Assembly: GCF_001487145.1 (NCBI RefSeq)
Contig: NZ_LN913016.1
Span: forward strand, 310,001 to 374,000
DNA: 64,000 bases
Reading direction: 5' to 3'
DNA from: Anaerococcus rubeinfantis
GTDB taxonomy: Bacteria > Bacillota > Clostridia > Tissierellales > Peptoniphilaceae
Numbering within the stretch: position 1 is the stretch's first letter; every line of letters begins with the position of its first letter. Both the position numbers and the translations under genes were made by a program. Shown one piece after another: positions 1 to 8,525 of the stretch. The notes under the pieces are model-generated. The model did not search any database, was not told the origin of the DNA, and saw nothing but the letters and a program-made list of their open reading frames with translations.

Positions 1-74
1 ACTTCAAGGATATGCTATCCTTAATTGAAGAAAAAGAATATAACAATGATGAAGTTATTGAGGGAGAAATATGA
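1..74 (+). CDS. 3' end of an upstream gene (partial)
   Basis: An open frame enters from the left edge (in frame from base 3) and gives 23 residues ending in EGEI before a TGA at 72-74. The stop overlaps the next ATG (71-73) as ATGA, so the two genes are translationally coupled and probably in one operon. The purine-rich GAGGGAGAA that encodes the tail is also the ribosome binding site of the next gene. Too little is present to name the product; the context suggests another metallophore biosynthesis gene. Confidence 0.6.
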   Translation, partial: FKDMLSLIEEKEYNNDEVIEGEI

Positions 75-1141
75 TTGGCATAATCGGTGCAAACGGCGAT
101 GTAGGAAACTTATGCTATAAATTATTGTCAAATTATGGCATTAAAAACATTAAAGTTGGCTTTAGAAATAATAAGCCACTTAACAATAGTTTAAGGAATT
201 CTTGCTATATAGATTTATCAGATAAAGAATCTTGCTTTAAGTTTGTAAAAAATTGTGATTCTATTATAAATTGCTCCTACTCTGATAAGAAAGGTATAAA
301 AAATCTATTAGAGGCAGTGGAGTATTATGGAGGAAAGCTTGTTGATTTAACACATTACGAAGATATTGAATTACCAGAAATAAATAAATCGTTAATATGT
401 CACGGAGTAGGAGTTTCTCCCGGTCTATCAGAAGCTCTTCCAGTTATAATTTCTCAAAAATTTGATTACGTGACTGACTTAGCTTTATATTATGTCGTAT
501 GTGATAAATTTTCATATTCATCAGCTAAATCATACTTGAATTATATAAATGGCAAAAACATCTATCCAATGACTGAAATAAAAAACAGAAAATTACAAGT
601 TATAGATAAACAAAAAATTTACCCAAAATTCAATATGTTTGCAATGAATTTAAACATGATATCATACATGGATTTCAGGACATTACAACTTAGTAGAAAA
701 TTAGGTTTAAAAAATGCAAGTTTTAGTATCTGCATGCCTGAAGGAGAAACTTATAGATTTTTGATGAGTGGGAAATTTAGAAAGGCAGCTTCAGAAAACG
801 ATATAAAAAAACTCATTGAAGCGTCTGAAAAAGATACAAGAAACATAGACTCAAATTGTTGCATTTTGCTTGATATAAAAGGAGTACTTAGTAATCACAT
901 ATTAAAAAAATGTATGATTTTGAAAGGTGATTCCTCTTTAGAAATAACATCTTCTGTAGCTGTTGCAACTGCAATATTGTTACTTAATAAAAATAATACG
1001 CGTGGGATATTTGATATGTTGTCGTTTGGAGAGTCTAATAAAATATTAGATATAATATTGAGTGTAAATGAACATCTATACTATGAGGTTATTGACGATA
1101 CATCACTTTCGGAAATTAGAGTATCAGAGGGAGAAATATAA
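71..1141 (+). CDS. Saccharopine-dehydrogenase-like NAD(P)-binding protein of the metallophore operon
   Basis: This 356-residue protein opens with a Rossmann nucleotide-binding motif (IGIIGANGDVG, residues 2-12). A stretch around residues 60-115 follows the saccharopine dehydrogenase / homospermidine synthase pattern, including NCSY and a GVGVSPGLSEALP loop. It starts at the ATG that overlaps the preceding stop and ends one base before the next gene, so it is tightly embedded in the operon with a thiazolinyl imide reductase and an NRPS. I infer an NAD(P)H-dependent reduction or opine-type reductive condensation on the metallophore or a precursor; the substrate cannot be read from sequence. The fold assignment is reasonably firm and the role is not. 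Confidence 0.7.
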   Translation: MIGIIGANGDVGNLCYKLLSNYGIKNIKVGFRNNKPLNNSLRNSCYIDLSDKESCFKFVKNCDSIINCSYSDKKGIKNLLEAVEYYGGKLVDLTHYEDIELPEINKSLICHGVGVSPGLSEALPVIISQKFDYVTDLALYYVVCDKFSYSSAKSYLNYINGKNIYPMTEIKNRKLQVIDKQKIYPKFNMFAMNLNMISYMDFRTLQLSRKLGLKNASFSICMPEGETYRFLMSGKFRKAASENDIKKLIEASEKDTRNIDSNCCILLDIKGVLSNHILKKCMILKGDSSLEITSSVAVATAILLLNKNNTRGIFDMLSFGESNKILDIILSVNEHLYYEVIDDTSLSEIRVSEGEI

Positions 1142-2209
1142 GTGAAAAACAATGTATTAAAGGTTATAGTATGTGGCTCTACTTTTGGATCATATTATGT
1201 AGAGGCAATAAACAGAAATAGCAAAGATTTCAAAATTTCTGGCATTTTTGCAAAGGGAAGCGTCAGGTCTAAGAATTTGGCAGATAAATATAACATACCA
1301 CTTTATACAAATTTAGAGGATTTACCTGATGATATAGATTTAGCTTGTGTAATATTGAGATCAGAGGGGGTTGGAGGAGAAAGTACGGAGATATGTCACA
1401 AACTTTTGAATAAAAAAATCAATGTTATTCAAGAGCAACCAGTATATTATAATCATCAACGAACATGCTTGGAATTAGCTATAGACAATAGAGTTGTTTA
1501 TATGACTGCAAACATATTCTCGCATTTTGAGAATATACGAAGCTTTATTGAATATTCTAAAGCTATAAAAAAACTTTCCAAACTATTATATATAAATGCT
1601 TCTTTTTCTGTGCAGGTATCGTATACAGCCATTGATATATTAATAATGGCGGGTGCATATGGCAAGCTAGATATTAAAAAAGTCGAATGTGATTCCTGTA
1701 CCCAGCCATTTGACATATTGTACGGTAAACTTGGGGATATTCCCATAAATATAGAATATAATAACAGATTTAATCCTGAGTATCCAGATTATAATATGCA
1801 TCTTATGCATAAAATAGATTTTTATTTTACTGATGGGACTCTATCGTTGAATGATACATATGGGTGTGTTTCATGGAGACCGCGATCATATATTAAGTTC
1901 AACAATTATAATAATTATCTAAAGGATGAGCTAGCATATATAAATTTATTTGAAGGGTACCCCTTAAGTATAAATGATATATATAGTCAAATATGGATAG
2001 ATGCCATTACTAAAGAAATTTTAGAAGCAAAGAATTATATTATCAATGCACGTATGAACAGCAGTAGAGTTAATAGGGAACTAATTGTATCAAAAAACTG
2101 GAAAACTTTACAAGACGCAGCAGGATATGCAAAGATTACTGATGAAAATATAAAAACATTTAAACAATTCTGCAATATATATTCTTTATACAATAATGGA
2201 AGGAGATAA
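1142..2209 (+). CDS. Thiazolinyl imide reductase (Irp3/YbtU/PchG family)
   Basis: A 355-residue Gfo/Idh/MocA-type oxidoreductase. The N-terminus VIVCGSTFGSYYVEAI (about residues 9-24) matches the distinctive opening of thiazolinyl imide reductases, and NVIQEQPVYY near residue 98 corresponds to the conserved EQP motif of Gfo/Idh/MocA enzymes. In yersiniabactin and pyochelin synthesis these enzymes reduce a thiazoline ring to thiazolidine while it is bound to the NRPS, using NADPH. The GTG start at 1142 is 8 bases after GAGGGAGAA and directly follows the stop of the previous gene. The NRPS starts 6 bases downstream. The pairing with a cyclisation-domain NRPS supports the assignment strongly. 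Confidence 0.85.
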   Translation: MKNNVLKVIVCGSTFGSYYVEAINRNSKDFKISGIFAKGSVRSKNLADKYNIPLYTNLEDLPDDIDLACVILRSEGVGGESTEICHKLLNKKINVIQEQPVYYNHQRTCLELAIDNRVVYMTANIFSHFENIRSFIEYSKAIKKLSKLLYINASFSVQVSYTAIDILIMAGAYGKLDIKKVECDSCTQPFDILYGKLGDIPINIEYNNRFNPEYPDYNMHLMHKIDFYFTDGTLSLNDTYGCVSWRPRSYIKFNNYNNYLKDELAYINLFEGYPLSINDIYSQIWIDAITKEILEAKNYIINARMNSSRVNRELIVSKNWKTLQDAAGYAKITDENIKTFKQFCNIYSLYNNGRR

Positions 2210-2215
2210 TTAAAT

Positions 2216-5200
2216 ATGAGCAATTATTCTAAACAGTTAATTGAAAAATGTAAAAAAATGGGGGTTGATCTATACATTCAAGATACTAAACTAAAATACA
2301 GAACTTTAAAAAAAGATTTGCCGGAATCTTTATTAAAAGAATTGAAAGAAAATAAGAGAGATATAATTAATTATTTAAAACAAGAGGAAAATGTCGATTT
2401 AAGAATTAAAAATGAAAAATTCCCACTATCCGATATACAGTCAGCTTATTTACTAGGGAGAGGCGATGGCTATGAATATGGAAATACATCTTGTCACATA
2501 TATCAAGAGTTTTTATATCCTAATTTAGACACTGAAAAAGTAGAACGAGTCTGGAATGCTTTAATTGAAAAACATGATATGTTAAGAGCTATTATTTACA
2601 AAGATGGTTTTCAAAAAATACAAGACAGTGTTCCACATTATAAATTGATGAAGGAATCTACTGAAAGCATTAGAAGGAAGTTAGAAAATAAAGTTTACGA
2701 GGTTGAACAATGGCCTATGTTTGATATAGGAGTTTCTGAAAAAGAAAAAAACTCTATTCTACATTTTTCGATGGATTTTATGATAGCTGATTGGTCAAGT
2801 ATTTGGAAATTACTGAAAGAATTTGAGAACATATACTTTGATTTAAACATAGAGAAAGGCATAAATTTCAAGCCAAATATTTCTTTTAGGGATTATAGAA
2901 AAAAAGAAGACGAAAAGAAAAATTCTGATAACTATAAAAAATCATATCAATATTGGAAGGAGAAAATAACTGAAATAGATGGTCCACCAGAATTATATAT
3001 AAATACTACTTACAATCGGGAAAAACCTTCTTTTAAGAGATTTAGTCTTTGTATAGAACCAAGTAAATGGGAAAATTTAAGAAAAATGACAAGAGAATAT
3101 GGTTTAACTCCAACAGCTGTAGTTTTAGCTGCATATGCTGTTATTCTGCAAAATTGGAGCTACTCTAAGGACTTTAGCTTAAATTTAACAATATTTGATA
3201 GAAAAGAGGTTGCTGAATCACTTGATCACTTGATTGGCGATTTTACAAGTACATCTATACTATCAGTTAAAGAAACGGATAGAAGTTTTTATGAGTTTGC
3301 GAAAAGTATAAATAAGCAATTATTTGAAAATCTTGACAATTCAATTGTTTCTGGTGTTGAAGTTTTGAGGCAAATTTCAAAATTAGATGATGCTAGAAAT
3401 TTTATTTTACCTTATGTTTTTACAAGTGCAATAGGGTTGATAAAAGATAGGCTGATTGGAGTGTATCAGTATGGCATAACCCAAACTCCTCAAGTGTTTA
3501 TAGATTGTCAAGTTATGGACACTAACTTAGGCTTGCAAATAAATTGGGATGTAAGAGAAAACGTATTTAATCTAAAAATGATTAAATTAATGTTTAAATG
3601 TTTTGAGGAGATTTTAAATAATTTGGCTACAAATAAAGACACTTGGGGAAATTCTGTTTTTAATTTGTTATATGATACGAACATTGATGAAACCTATTAT
3701 ATTGGGAAACACTGCTTAGATAGACAAACTACAATTGAAGAAATATTGAATAGTTTAAAAATTTATAAAAATAAAGCGATAATAGAGAGCAAAGAAAAAG
3801 TATTAAGTTATTCAAGCGTATATGACATATATCTTAAAATAAGAAACAAATTAAAACTTGAAAAGTATTCCGAGAACAAAGTTATCATATTCATAGTAAA
3901 TAGTAAGATAGAGGCTATGATTTCAACCTTATTAAGCACACTATTGAATATTAATTCGATTATAATATTCAATATAACAGATAAAGAGAGTGAAAAAACA
4001 TCGATAAATATATGTAATGTCGATGAGAAAAAAGATATACAATGCGTATATGGAGAAAGAATTGAAGCTTGTTTGGTAGAGAAATATATAGATGAAGTTC
4101 ATTGTAATAAACTGAATTCAGATAAAAATCACATTATTTTATTTTTAAGAGAAAACGAAATATTAAAATCTAAAAAATATATTAACGTTGAGGACTTAAT
4201 AGAAAAAAATAAAAATCATAGTAAAGTCTATGAATTCTCTGAAGACGATCAATATCTTGATTTTAAAAGAAATTCGCTATATAAAACTATTATTAATTTA
4301 ATAGGAATTGTTCGTACTGGAAGTACAATGACATTTTTGGATGACAAATCAGAAATGTCTGGAGAAAAGATGCATGATGTCGTAAAAAAGCATAAGATTA
4401 ATATCTTAGAACTGGATAATGAATCAGCAAAAATGTATATCAATTATTTATTTAAAAATGGTATAAATTCACTTAGTGATTTAAGGACAATAATCATAGC
4501 AGATGAGAACGTAGATTTTAATGTAATGACTCAATTAAAGCAATTTTTTCCTAAAGCTAAAATAGTGAATATTTTTGTTGAAGATAGAATAGATGGCATA
4601 GGTTATGCATATTTTGATTATGAAATGTTTATAAAAGATAGTACTATATATCCATTTGATAAAGATAAAGTCTTTATACTTGACAGAAATCAAAATTTAT
4701 GCTTGCCTTATTCTTTTGGAATACTATCTGCATTAAAAGAGAATTATCCTCAAGATGAGACGCTATCAAATTATATATATAACTCAAATTACTGTGCATA
4801 TTATGACGAAAACAACCGTATTAAATTAAAAGGAAGTATAGATGAAAAAGTGAAAATTAAAAGGAGGACATTTAATCTTCAAGAAGTGAGAAGACAATTG
4901 ATCAATGAGGATGGAATAGGTTCCGTTTATTTACATTTAACGAAGAAAAAAGATGCCAGCGATCTTAATGCTATCGTTACTCTAAAAGAAGATTATGAGT
5001 ATAAAAACAAGAATAATAAAAAGATGGATTTAATTCATATTTTAGATGAAACAAGTAGAAAATATAAGCATGTTTTTAATGATGACAATTATAGTAAGAT
5101 GTGCAAAAAAAGAGACATTATAGTAATGAATAAAATATTGAACATGCTAATCAAATTAAATATATTACAAGACCAAAGAGGAAGTTTTTTTGTCAACCAT

Positions 5201-7534
5201 GCCAACTATTCTAACATAGATTCTAAATATGTATGGATGATTGATCGTTGGCTTTTTGAATTAGAAAATATTGGGTTAATTCGAAAAATAGACGATACTT
5301 ATATAATAAATGAACATTTAAAGATGAATAATTTAGAAATAGAATGGGAAAAATTGTTTGATATGTGGAAGAATGAGTATGGAAACATAAATTTATTAAA
5401 ATATATAAAAATTAATTCGGATAATATTTTAGACATTGCGAAGGGGAAAATTGATCCTGTTAAACTTTTATATCCAGATGCCTCAAATAGGTATACTGAA
5501 GCACTATATAGATTCAATTCTTCATCTAAACTTATTAACGATTACTTTATCAATGTGTTGAGATGGTATATGAAAAACTTCAACAAAGACAAAATTAGAA
5601 TATTAGAAATTGGAGCAGGAACAGGCTCTACAACTAGAAAACTACTAGATGTTTTAAAAGGTGAGTCATATGAGTATCATTTCACTGATAGTTTAAAATA
5701 CTTTTTCCCAGATGCTAAAAAAAGGTTTGGAAAAAAAGAGAATGTTTATATATATAAATATGATATTGACGAAGACCCTATTGCGCAAGGGATAAAGGAA
5801 AACTATTTTGACCTGGTAATAGGTGCTTATGTAATTGAAAATGCTAGAAACATAAAAGAAACTCTTATAAATTTGCGAAAAATCATATCTCCTAAAGGTT
5901 TTTTAGTATTCTCTGAACCAGCTGAGAATGAACCGTGGATTTTAACTTCTCAAGCATTCATGATGGAGCAACCTCAAAACGATGATTTAAGAAAATATGT
6001 ATTTTTCATGAGTGCTGATAAATGGATATATGCGCTTGACAATATAGATCATTATTCGCAAACATTAAGTTTCCCAAATACTAAACTTATAAAAAACAAT
6101 ACAGGCGTCTATTTCTTTGTAAAACAATTTAAAAAGAATAAACAAGAAGTAAATACAGACGAGATAAAGAAACATCTTAAAGGAAGCTTACCGAGCCATA
6201 TGATGCCAAACAATATTGTTCCGATTGAATTGGAACACTTATCAAACAATCAAAGCAATCAAGATATACAAAAAATAATAAAATCTTTTGAGTCAAGAAA
6301 ACCAATGGAAGAAAATTTGTTGGTTAACATAGAAAATAGAGATATTAATACAATGCAAGCTGAAATAGTTAAAATTTGTTCTAAAGTTTTAAATCGAAAA
6401 GAAATTGACATCTATAGTAATTTTTATGATTTAGGAGCAGACTCTCTTTTGATTGCAAGGATTACAACGAAGATAATAAATCACATAGATTCTTCTATTC
6501 CGTTTGAAAAATTATTAAGGGAGATTATTAAAAATCCAACAGTCTATGAAATATCTAAACAACTCGAGCTTTTTAAAAGACCAATGATTAGGAACGATGA
6601 GAGAACACATTTAAACAAGAAGCCTCTTTTAAAAAGCGAAAGATATAAATGTGCAAATTCATCTGGCATTATGAGAATAATAGTATCTGGGGTTTCTGAT
6701 TTTGGAACAAATCTTGATATCCTAGCATCGAAGCTAGCTGAACAAAGTCTGGGAGATATTGTATTATTAGAAATCCTAGATAAAGAACAGTTTTTGGAAA
6801 TGACTGATAAAACAATGATAGAAAAGCTATCATATTTGTATTTTGATGAAATTGCAAAATACAACCCTAGTGTAGTACAGATAATAGGTCATAGTTTTGG
6901 AGGAATGATTGCTTTAGAATTGGCTAAGCGTTGCTTAGAATCAGGGATAGATGTTGTTAATCTATCCATGATAGAAAGCGGAATTATACCTAAAAATGAC
7001 TATAATGACATTTATTTGGAAATGATTTTTATGCAATCGTACGGGTTACATGCAGAAGGCATTAATAGTCAAATGAAGAATATAAATAAAAAAACAACCA
7101 TTGGGCAAATATTCAAGATTGAAAATCTTACAACACTTGAAGGATTCAATTGTAAAGATATATTGCTTTTGGATTTTAGAAAGATGAAATATCAAGAACG
7201 ATTCAAACTGTATTCGGATATAGTATATCTAACTACAGGTAAATTAATAGAAAAAGAATTCTTAATGTTTTCATATAGAATTTTTAAACATACATTTGAA
7301 GCTCAAAAGTATGTTCCTGACCTATACTATGGAGATATAGACTATTACATTACAAAAAATAATTTGGGAGAATATAAGCATTTGGATTTGTTACTAAAAA
7401 ATTTAAAAAATATCATCTTAGGCACTATTAATGTTTTTTACATTGATGGAAATCATTTTTCCATAATTAAAGATGAAGAATGTATTAATAAACTATCTTT
7501 GGCACTTCAATCCAATTTCAAGAAGTGTTTGTGA
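2216..7534 (+). CDS. Thiazoline-forming NRPS, Cy-(A*)-MT-PCP-TE, with degenerate adenylation domain
   Basis: 1772 residues, close to PchF in length and order. Residues 1-55 resemble a TubC-type docking domain. From about 70 comes a cyclisation (Cy) domain with the signature DFMIADWSS near 187 (DxxxxDxxS), which condenses and cyclises Cys, Ser or Thr. About 500-960 follows an adenylation fold, but the ATP motif (TSGTTGxPKG) is absent near 640-665 and the A10 lysine motif is NNQSNQ near 1335. An S-adenosylmethionine methyltransferase sits inside (LEIGAGTGSTT near 1128). A carrier domain has LGADSLL (pantetheine Ser about 1409), and a thioesterase has GHSFGG (Ser about 1559) with a C-terminal DGNHF. 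A domain loaded in trans, as in HMWP1, would explain the lost A motifs. AAGGAG precedes the ATG. Confidence 0.88.
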   Translation: MSNYSKQLIEKCKKMGVDLYIQDTKLKYRTLKKDLPESLLKELKENKRDIINYLKQEENVDLRIKNEKFPLSDIQSAYLLGRGDGYEYGNTSCHIYQEFLYPNLDTEKVERVWNALIEKHDMLRAIIYKDGFQKIQDSVPHYKLMKESTESIRRKLENKVYEVEQWPMFDIGVSEKEKNSILHFSMDFMIADWSSIWKLLKEFENIYFDLNIEKGINFKPNISFRDYRKKEDEKKNSDNYKKSYQYWKEKITEIDGPPELYINTTYNREKPSFKRFSLCIEPSKWENLRKMTREYGLTPTAVVLAAYAVILQNWSYSKDFSLNLTIFDRKEVAESLDHLIGDFTSTSILSVKETDRSFYEFAKSINKQLFENLDNSIVSGVEVLRQISKLDDARNFILPYVFTSAIGLIKDRLIGVYQYGITQTPQVFIDCQVMDTNLGLQINWDVRENVFNLKMIKLMFKCFEEILNNLATNKDTWGNSVFNLLYDTNIDETYYIGKHCLDRQTTIEEILNSLKIYKNKAIIESKEKVLSYSSVYDIYLKIRNKLKLEKYSENKVIIFIVNSKIEAMISTLLSTLLNINSIIIFNITDKESEKTSINICNVDEKKDIQCVYGERIEACLVEKYIDEVHCNKLNSDKNHIILFLRENEILKSKKYINVEDLIEKNKNHSKVYEFSEDDQYLDFKRNSLYKTIINLIGIVRTGSTMTFLDDKSEMSGEKMHDVVKKHKINILELDNESAKMYINYLFKNGINSLSDLRTIIIADENVDFNVMTQLKQFFPKAKIVNIFVEDRIDGIGYAYFDYEMFIKDSTIYPFDKDKVFILDRNQNLCLPYSFGILSALKENYPQDETLSNYIYNSNYCAYYDENNRIKLKGSIDEKVKIKRRTFNLQEVRRQLINEDGIGSVYLHLTKKKDASDLNAIVTLKEDYEYKNKNNKKMDLIHILDETSRKYKHVFNDDNYSKMCKKRDIIVMNKILNMLIKLNILQDQRGSFFVNHANYSNIDSKYVWMIDRWLFELENIGLIRKIDDTYIINEHLKMNNLEIEWEKLFDMWKNEYGNINLLKYIKINSDNILDIAKGKIDPVKLLYPDASNRYTEALYRFNSSSKLINDYFINVLRWYMKNFNKDKIRILEIGAGTGSTTRKLLDVLKGESYEYHFTDSLKYFFPDAKKRFGKKENVYIYKYDIDEDPIAQGIKENYFDLVIGAYVIENARNIKETLINLRKIISPKGFLVFSEPAENEPWILTSQAFMMEQPQNDDLRKYVFFMSADKWIYALDNIDHYSQTLSFPNTKLIKNNTGVYFFVKQFKKNKQEVNTDEIKKHLKGSLPSHMMPNNIVPIELEHLSNNQSNQDIQKIIKSFESRKPMEENLLVNIENRDINTMQAEIVKICSKVLNRKEIDIYSNFYDLGADSLLIARITTKIINHIDSSIPFEKLLREIIKNPTVYEISKQLELFKRPMIRNDERTHLNKKPLLKSERYKCANSSGIMRIIVSGVSDFGTNLDILASKLAEQSLGDIVLLEILDKEQFLEMTDKTMIEKLSYLYFDEIAKYNPSVVQIIGHSFGGMIALELAKRCLESGIDVVNLSMIESGIIPKNDYNDIYLEMIFMQSYGLHAEGINSQMKNINKKTTIGQIFKIENLTTLEGFNCKDILLLDFRKMKYQERFKLYSDIVYLTTGKLIEKEFLMFSYRIFKHTFEAQKYVPDLYYGDIDYYITKNNLGEYKHLDLLLKNLKNIILGTINVFYIDGNHFSIIKDEECINKLSLALQSNFKKCL

Positions 7535-7689
7535 TTATAAGTCTAAAATTTAAGCAAAGTTTAGTAAAATATGAGCAAATTGAAAATAATAAAATTTATG
7601 AAAAATTGAAGATATATAACAATAACAAAAGATATAGTGTTTTCAATCAACAAACAGCTTCTAAGTTTGGTATAAAACAATTTTTATAA
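7531..7689 (+). pseudogene. Short GTGA-coupled reading frame after the NRPS, possible truncated gene
   Basis: A GTG at 7531 overlaps the NRPS stop (GTGA) and opens a 52-codon frame ending TAA at 7689. The peptide is basic and Asn/Lys-rich, beginning MIISLKFKQ if GTG is used, and resembles nothing I recognise. The overlap is the coupling style seen elsewhere in this operon, so it may be the 5' remnant of a further biosynthesis gene cut off where the TetR-transport module was joined. It could also be a chance frame in AT-rich DNA. Confidence 0.3.
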
Positions 7690-7829
7690 ATAACTTATAG
7701 GAACTTCATAAACGGTTATGAGACTAAACGACTTTAATAGCGAATGAATTTCATATAAGAGTTGACTTAAGTGAGAGGTTGTAATCTCTTGGAAGCGTTT
7801 ATAATAGCAACTGATAGTGATAATAGTTA

Positions 7830-7885
7830 TTGACAAAATAGTTGGGTAAGAATAAAATATATACAGAGAAAACTCTCGGTATATA
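7830..7885 (+). promoter_or_regulatory. Promoter and palindromic operator of the TetR-transport operon
   Basis: A -35 TTGACA (7830-7835), a 17-base spacer and a -10 TAAAAT (7853-7858) precede the TetR gene. A long inverted repeat begins at the -10: TATATAC (7858-7864) with GTATATA (7879-7885), plus inner GAGA/TCTC. It covers the expected transcription start, as an autoregulated TetR operator would. The DNA between the NRPS and this site (7690-7829) contains only a weak GAGA/TCTC hairpin near 7772-7795 and no gene. Confidence 0.6.
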
Positions 7886-7910
7886 CATGTGAAGAAGGAG
7901 AGATAGTACC

Positions 7911-8525
7911 ATGTCTAGGGTTAGGATGAACAAGGAAGAAAGAAAAAAGCAGATTCAGAATTATGCCATAGATTTGTTTTTATCGCAAGGTTTTAAGAAC
8001 ATAACGATGGATGAAATTAGAGAAGCAAGTGGTTTATCGGCAGGCGGATTATATCATCATTATTCTTCCACATATGAAATTCTATATGACCTTATGAAAG
8101 ATGGAACTTTCTTAAGAGGGAAAAGTATTCAAAAGGATGTTGAAAGCTTTGGAAATACAATTAATCCACAGATTATGGCAGAGATATGGGTAGAAAAAAT
8201 GCTAGCATATAATAAATATATTCCTGTATATGTCATGTTTTTGTGCGAAATAAAAAATGATGCAAAACTTAATAAGCTATATGAAAAATTAAAAGCAATG
8301 ACGATACAAGAATTTAGTCAACTTTTAAGGAAGTTCAACTATATACCACCAACGGAGGAAGAATTTGATTTTCTGACGAACATTATTAATTCAAGCTTAT
8401 TGGGATGTGAAATTTTAAATGCAAGAGAGAATTATCTTAAAAATAGAGAGTATTTGCTTCTTATGTTAGAAAGTTATTTTGCAAAAATTGAGAAAAAAGG
8501 AAAGGGGGGTTCCATTGAAAAATAA
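7911..8525 (+). CDS. TetR-family transcriptional regulator
   Basis: A 204-residue TetR repressor. The N-terminal DNA-binding domain shows the usual pattern: RKKQIQNYAIDLFLSQGFK, then TMDEIREASGLSAGGLYHHY (residues about 31-50), the helix-turn-helix with the Tyr-Tyr/His-His end. The C-terminal ligand domain is unassigned. The ATG at 7911 follows AAGGAGAGA at 7895-7903. It heads an operon of two half-ABC transporters and an ECF importer. A 28-bp palindrome lies over its own promoter, suggesting autoregulation and control of uptake; the effector (metal complex or metallophore) is not known. Its end overlaps the start of the first transporter by 11 bases. Confidence 0.88.
   Translation: MSRVRMNKEERKKQIQNYAIDLFLSQGFKNITMDEIREASGLSAGGLYHHYSSTYEILYDLMKDGTFLRGKSIQKDVESFGNTINPQIMAEIWVEKMLAYNKYIPVYVMFLCEIKNDAKLNKLYEKLKAMTIQEFSQLLRKFNYIPPTEEEFDFLTNIINSSLLGCEILNARENYLKNREYLLLMLESYFAKIEKKGKGGSIEK

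Noticed and set aside
7690-7829. T-box or metal riboswitch before the TetR gene
   Set aside because: No T-box AGGGTGGNACCGCG-like core or other recognisable aptamer; only a small GAGA/TCTC hairpin is present.
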